From Prevotella sp. (GTDB lineage: Bacteria; Bacteroidota; Bacteroidia; Bacteroidales; Bacteroidaceae): a stretch of 9,655 nt of DNA. The stretch spans positions 1-9,655 of the forward strand of contig JAEENF010000266.1 in NCBI GenBank assembly GCA_016283605.1, written 5' to 3'. Shown here piece by piece: positions 6,040 through 9,655 of this stretch. The notes beneath the pieces are model-generated. The model saw nothing but the letters and a program-made list of their open reading frames with translations. It had not been told where the DNA came from and searched no databases. A program made the translations under genes and the position numbers. Each line of letters opens with the position of its first letter. Position 1 is the first letter of the stretch.

Positions 6040-8814
6040 TTATTTATGTTGTTTTTTTCTGGTAGAGGTCGATTTTCTGCCAAAGCGCACTTCCAAGTCC
6101 ATTTTCCAGCCATCTGTGATGGTGTCTTCGATTCTCTCGAACGTTTCTCCTGAAATCTTCTTGAATCTAGTTCCTCTCAGCACGGCCTTCTCAAAGGCTT
6201 TTCCTGTAGGTACGAACTTCAAATCATCACCCCACATGTTTGCGTTTGTCCAGTCGGATATTTTCTTTTCTGTTATATAATCTTTGATTTCGAACTCCAT
6301 CTCTATCAACTTGTCGGCGGTTTGCTCTCCACTGACATGGTGATTTGTCTTGAAACGGTGTTTTATCCAGGCGCTCTTCAATATGATGACGTTGTTGTCC
6401 TTGTCGGCGGCGAAGACCATTTCCATTGTCGATTCGTTCGTGTATTCTCCTGGCAATTTATACTTGTCTTGAAGAACATACTCAGGGTGTGTTGTAATGA
6501 CTTGTTCTGAAGAAGGTTTCGTCTGCCTACTTCTGATGACGAGATTACCTTCAGCATCGTTCTCACACGACCATTGCAGGTCCCAGCCACTCCATGACAC
6601 ACCCTCTCCGAATAATTCGTTGTGATTGATATATTCAGAATAATACGATCCAATAAGATTATCATTCCTAAACTTCGTTTCCACACGCCACACCTTTGCC
6701 CTCGTCATTGGGTTGTCATTTTCGCCATCACCGAGTTTGGCGGTCAGTCGAGAGGGGTGCATCTTGTCGTTCTCGGGCGTGTGGCTGATGAGTAGCAGGG
6801 TCTTGTTTTCTGTCAGATCGTTGAGTGTAGTCTCATCTTTGATGACAAGGGGTCCAGATTGCGTAACGGTTCCTAAGAACTCGCTGACATAGGTACCTTT
6901 TTTCGAGCCGTTGGCTATCAGATAGACATCGGTGGCCACCTTCTCCAGGCTCTCTTTTACCTCCAATTGTTTGTTGACGAAGGGGTTGGAACCCTTGTCA
7001 TTTTTATACGCTTTGGCGATGTTGATGGTGCTGATGGAGATGCCGAAGCGGTAGCAGTCGGAGGTGAAAGTTTTCTCGCCGTCTTGATTGAAACTGTATT
7101 TTTTCGTATTGTCTCTCATGTTGCTATAGGCGATGCCTGTCCTGATTTTTCCGAGTGCAGCATCCACGAGGAATTCATAATAGGTGGTCACGTAGGGTGC
7201 AAGGAGAAAACGATCTTTCTCTTCTATCGCTTTTTCGATGCAATCGTAGGTGTCTTTGCCACCATCGTACATCTTTTGGTAGAATTCGGTCACAGCCCTG
7301 TCGCCCCATTTTTGTGAGACGTATTCAAAGAAAAGGGCCATGCCGTAGCCGTGTGACTGCCAGCCCTTGCCCCGGCGGTCGCTCCTGACATACCAGCTTG
7401 TGGGGTCGTACCAGGTCGAAGGTGGGTCGCACTCATCATCGTAGACTCCTCCATTGTAAAGGTCTTCGAAGTAATAGCCTTGGGAGAACTTTTTACAATT
7501 ACCCTGCAAAATGGTCGATGTCTCCTTGCTGTCAGCTAACCGTTCTGCCCACACACCGCCAGCCTCAATGAGCATAATCCACTGGCTACAAGCACCGCAT
7601 CCTGACTTCAACCAGCGCGTGTCATATTCATCGCTGAAATAGTGGTGGAGCTCATGGATGACGGTCTGGTAGAGTTCTTTGTGGTCGATAGTACCTGTGA
7701 AAAGCTTTGAGTTGAGGTAGACGCTGCTGAACTCATGACAAATAAGACTGCCGGAAAACTCGCCATAGTCACCCACCTCGCGGTCTTCGAATTTTACACT
7801 AATGTCGTAGGTCTTCGTATCGCTCTTCACTATGCCGGTGGCTATCAATTTCGTGATGGACTTCCCCATATAGTCGTTAATTACATCGAGGACATCGCCC
7901 TTTTCAATCTCGAACGAGCGGGGGACGACGAAGTGCCATTTTACGTTTCTGACTTGACCGCCGTTGGATCTTGTTCTTGCGCCTGTGCTGAGCGTCTTGG
8001 CCCTGCCAAGACCCACCGTGAAGGATTTGGTTTCATCGTTGGGATTCACGAATTTCGGGAATTCCACCTCGTAGGCACCGTCCTTGTAGATGGGTTCCAG
8101 AAAGAGGTCGTTGTTCACTGACTCAAACCTTTCCCGTGAGAATCCTGGCGTGCGCGCTACCATGACAATGTCGTCGCTCTGCTGATCGCTCTTGATCCTG
8201 ACCTTGAACTTGCCTCCGGTGTGTACGGGCATTGATATCTCGTAGAAGGGTGACACCTCGTCGTTAGGCAGGATGGTGCCCTTGGTGAGTTCTGCTACCT
8301 TCACTTCCGTTGTTTCACCGAACGTTCCGCTGGGCATCTCTATCTTTAACTCGTTGAGTTCCACTTGTCCACCGTTGACCCCTATATTGGCAGTCATCTC
8401 CTTGCTGATGCCGGTGGTCTTCCCCTCCTGTTCAATGGTGATGCTGACGGTCTCGGCGGTGATGGTGGTACTGTTGCTGCCTGTCACCTTGATGATGGCA
8501 GAACGAGCACTTGTCGAGGTATTGGGCTCGGCGGTGATGGTGATATAATTATAGGTGGGATCTTCCTTGAAGTCGCCACTGAGCCAGTCGGCGGAGATGT
8601 CGTAGCCGAAGTATTTGTAGGTCGTCTTGACTTGTAGCTGCTGGGTGCCTCCGGCTGATGTGAAAGACAACTTTCCAGGGGTCACTTGAAGACTGCTCGT
8701 GCCTACGGGCTTGGTGTCTTCTTCTTTTTCTGAACAGGCCATGAAGCATAGTGATATGGTAAGCAGCATCATAGCCAAGAATGGTTTTGTTAATATAATC
8801 TGTGTCATATGCAT
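6040..8814 (-). CDS. BACON-domain lipoprotein with HExxH zinc-metallopeptidase-like core
   Basis: I place the start at the ATG at 8814 (924 residues; ATG 8808 is equally possible). Reading continues in frame back to 8886, but that extension would cross the promoter and part of the upstream terminator and would bury the signal peptide. The N-terminus has a type II signal peptide with lipobox CFMAC (Cys27), then acidic SEKEED, matching a surface-export signal. Residues about 42-130 look like a BACON domain (SLQVTPGKLSFTSAGG, ISADWLSG, VSITIEQEG), a glycan- or mucin-binding fold. A second beta-rich segment follows (about 147-205, GGQVELNELKIEMPSGTF), possibly ZU5-like. The central part carries HELHH (387-391), with a candidate third zinc ligand Glu417 in LIEAGGVWAERL and a downstream helix SHGYGMALFFEYVSQKWGD, the arrangement of gluzincin-type peptidases. 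The last 330 or so residues are beta-rich and unrecognised, ending in a basic tail. The likely role is surface proteolysis, perhaps of glycoproteins; activity and substrate are inference. Confidence 0.85.
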   Translation of the reverse strand: MHMTQIILTKPFLAMMLLTISLCFMACSEKEEDTKPVGTSSLQVTPGKLSFTSAGGTQQLQVKTTYKYFGYDISADWLSGDFKEDPTYNYITITAEPNTSTSARSAIIKVTGSNSTTITAETVSITIEQEGKTTGISKEMTANIGVNGGQVELNELKIEMPSGTFGETTEVKVAELTKGTILPNDEVSPFYEISMPVHTGGKFKVRIKSDQQSDDIVMVARTPGFSRERFESVNNDLFLEPIYKDGAYEVEFPKFVNPNDETKSFTVGLGRAKTLSTGARTRSNGGQVRNVKWHFVVPRSFEIEKGDVLDVINDYMGKSITKLIATGIVKSDTKTYDISVKFEDREVGDYGEFSGSLICHEFSSVYLNSKLFTGTIDHKELYQTVIHELHHYFSDEYDTRWLKSGCGACSQWIMLIEAGGVWAERLADSKETSTILQGNCKKFSQGYYFEDLYNGGVYDDECDPPSTWYDPTSWYVRSDRRGKGWQSHGYGMALFFEYVSQKWGDRAVTEFYQKMYDGGKDTYDCIEKAIEEKDRFLLAPYVTTYYEFLVDAALGKIRTGIAYSNMRDNTKKYSFNQDGEKTFTSDCYRFGISISTINIAKAYKNDKGSNPFVNKQLEVKESLEKVATDVYLIANGSKKGTYVSEFLGTVTQSGPLVIKDETTLNDLTENKTLLLISHTPENDKMHPSRLTAKLGDGENDNPMTRAKVWRVETKFRNDNLIGSYYSEYINHNELFGEGVSWSGWDLQWSCENDAEGNLVIRSRQTKPSSEQVITTHPEYVLQDKYKLPGEYTNESTMEMVFAADKDNNVIILKSAWIKHRFKTNHHVSGEQTADKLIEMEFEIKDYITEKKISDWTNANMWGDDLKFVPTGKAFEKAVLRGTRFKKISGETFERIEDTITDGWKMDLEVRFGRKSTSTRKKQHK

Positions 8815-8836
8815 TGTTAAATTTGTTATTATGCGA

Positions 8837-8868
8837 CAAAAATAACAAATTAGATTGAATAATGGAAA
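8837..8868 (-). promoter_or_regulatory. Probable Bacteroidota-type promoter for the BACON-metallopeptidase lipoprotein
   Basis: On the minus strand, TATTTTTG (plus coordinates 8837-8844) matches the -7 consensus TAnnTTTG fully. The best -33 candidate at proper spacing is TTTC (8865-8868, 20-base spacer), three of four bases of TTTG. The predicted transcript start is about 15-20 bases upstream of the ATG at 8814. The position just after the preceding gene's terminator supports independent transcription. Confidence 0.6.
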
Positions 8869-8874
8869 TGCCTC

Positions 8875-8918
8875 AAAAAGAATCATCCGACAAATTCCGA
8901 ATATGTCGGATGATTCTT
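8875..8918 (-). terminator. Rho-independent terminator after the AraC-type regulator gene
   Basis: A perfect 15-bp stem (8878-8892 with 8904-8918) encloses an 11-base loop (8893-8903) whose ATT/AAT ends may pair further. On the minus strand the 3' arm runs into a short T run (8875-8879) before GAGG. The TAA stop of the regulator gene (8917-8919) overlaps the first arm. The T run is short, but the stem is strong and the position directly after a gene end fits termination. Confidence 0.85.
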
Positions 8919-9655
8919 ATTTTTGGGTGTTGTTTTTCCACTCTGTGGGCGTCATGCCAGTGTGCTCCTTGAAGTAGCGGGTCATAGCCTTGTCGTTGGA
9001 GAAGCCTGACTCCGTAGCGACTGATGATATCTTCATGTCTGGCTGCTCTCGCATCAATTGCTTGGCATAGTCCATACGGTATTCATTGATGAATTGGGCA
9101 AATGGGATACCTTTGACAACATTGATGCAGTCGGACACATAACGGCTGTTCGTACCAAGTGCTGCAGCAATGTCGGAAACTTTCAGACCAGGACGGAGGA
9201 AAAGTCGTTGTTCATCCATTAGGAGACAAATGCGCTGCATCAACTGTTCGTCGCCTTTAGGGGGCAGAACTTCGGACGGCTTTTCTGGCTCTACGGATGA
9301 TTGTAGTCTATCTCTTTTTCTCCATGTGTAGCCTATGAAGAAGATGGCTAGAACTGCCAGAATCACTCCAGCCCATAGCCACCCGTTTTTGCTCTGTGCT
9401 GATGCTGTCTGATCATTACCGTTTAGACGTAAAAGCCACACTGAGGCTGAAGGGGTGAAGTTGCTGTTTGGATAAAAAGATTTGAATCCTGTTAGTAGCA
9501 GGTTGCCATCGTCTGTGATGACAGGGATAGTTGTTGCTGTCGTATCCGTCAACACATCGGTATGGTAGAGAGTCAACTCTGCTGGTTTTTTAGCATAGTC
9601 AATACAAAGTGCATACTGGCGTCCAGTCTTGTCGCTTCCCACCATATAGCCTCGT
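8917..9655 (-). CDS. Membrane-anchored AraC-family transcriptional regulator, C-terminal part (5' end outside window)
   Basis: The frame is open from the window edge to TAA at 8917-8919, so the true start is beyond 9655. The Met at 9645 is internal, because the preceding codons also read through. Residues below count from that Met. Residues 1-80 are beta-rich and extracytoplasmic by topology; DDGNLLLTGFKSF then SASVWLLRLNGN resembles the last unit of the propeller-like repeats common in Bacteroidota secreted proteins. A single membrane span lies at about 88-108 (GWLWAGVILAVLAIFFIGY), followed by basic WRKRDR, so the C-terminus is cytoplasmic. A Pro/Glu linker leads to an AraC-type DNA-binding domain (about 133-242) with two helix-turn-helices: VSDIAAALGTNSRYVSDCIN and ISSVATESGFSNDKAMTRYF, ending HTGMTPTEWK. 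It probably senses an envelope signal and acts on nearby genes, such as the lipoprotein gene downstream. No kinase or receiver domain is visible in this part. Confidence 0.9.
   Translation of the reverse strand, partial: RGYMVGSDKTGRQYALCIDYAKKPAELTLYHTDVLTDTTATTIPVITDDGNLLLTGFKSFYPNSNFTPSASVWLLRLNGNDQTASAQSKNGWLWAGVILAVLAIFFIGYTWRKRDRLQSSVEPEKPSEVLPPKGDEQLMQRICLLMDEQRLFLRPGLKVSDIAAALGTNSRYVSDCINVVKGIPFAQFINEYRMDYAKQLMREQPDMKISSVATESGFSNDKAMTRYFKEHTGMTPTEWKNNTQK

Noticed and set aside
8815..8886. 24-residue N-terminal extension of the BACON lipoprotein
   Set aside because: It spans the probable promoter and part of the terminator stem, and it would place a second hydrophobic stretch before the lipoprotein signal peptide. 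The starts at 8814 or 8808 give a normal signal peptide.
8878..8918. Inverted repeat as an operator for the AraC-type regulator
   Set aside because: A perfect 15-bp stem starting at a stop codon and ending in a T run is better explained as a terminator; AraC-type operators are usually direct repeats.

Overview
The window looks like a chromosomal segment of a Bacteroidota bacterium, most likely Prevotellaceae (Prevotella or a close relative). The evidence is a SusC/SusD pair, lipoproteins with acidic residues after the lipobox cysteine, a BACON-domain lipoprotein, the short (450-residue) form of glucose-6-phosphate isomerase, AT-rich leaders without clear Shine-Dalgarno sequences, and a near-perfect Bacteroidota-type promoter (TTTG - 19 nt - TAnnTTTG) before pgi. 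The genus is inferred from how the proteins look, not from a search.

Plus strand, 1-3740: the C-terminal two thirds or so of a SusC/RagA TonB-dependent outer-membrane transporter (start lies upstream of the window), then 19 bases later a complete SusD/RagB surface lipoprotein. Together they form an outer-membrane glycan-uptake complex. No carbohydrate-active enzyme follows. The unit ends at a strong hairpin terminator (3747-3780) that it shares with the convergent minus-strand unit.

Minus strand, 5983 down to 3780: a Bacteroidota promoter drives pgi (glucose-6-phosphate isomerase), followed 38 bases later by a HAD-superfamily sugar-phosphate-type phosphatase or mutase with a GTG start. These look like one central-carbon operon.

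Minus strand, 9655 down to 6040: the C-terminal part of a membrane-anchored AraC-type regulator (extracytoplasmic beta-rich end, one membrane span, cytoplasmic AraC DNA-binding domain), a strong terminator, a second Bacteroidota-like promoter, and a 924-residue lipoprotein with an N-terminal BACON domain and a central HExxH zinc-metallopeptidase-like core. The regulator next to an independently promoted surface peptidase suggests a sensing/regulation pair, but only adjacency supports this.

The least ordinary signals are two short tandem repeats with units not divisible by three. One is four copies of an 8-mer inside the SusD signal peptide (a possible frameshift switch). The other is four copies of a 7-mer lying across the pgi stop codon. 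The BACON-HExxH lipoprotein is the other candidate worth following. I saw no RNA genes, CRISPR array, insertion sequence or prophage genes. No intergenic stretch exceeds about 140 bases.
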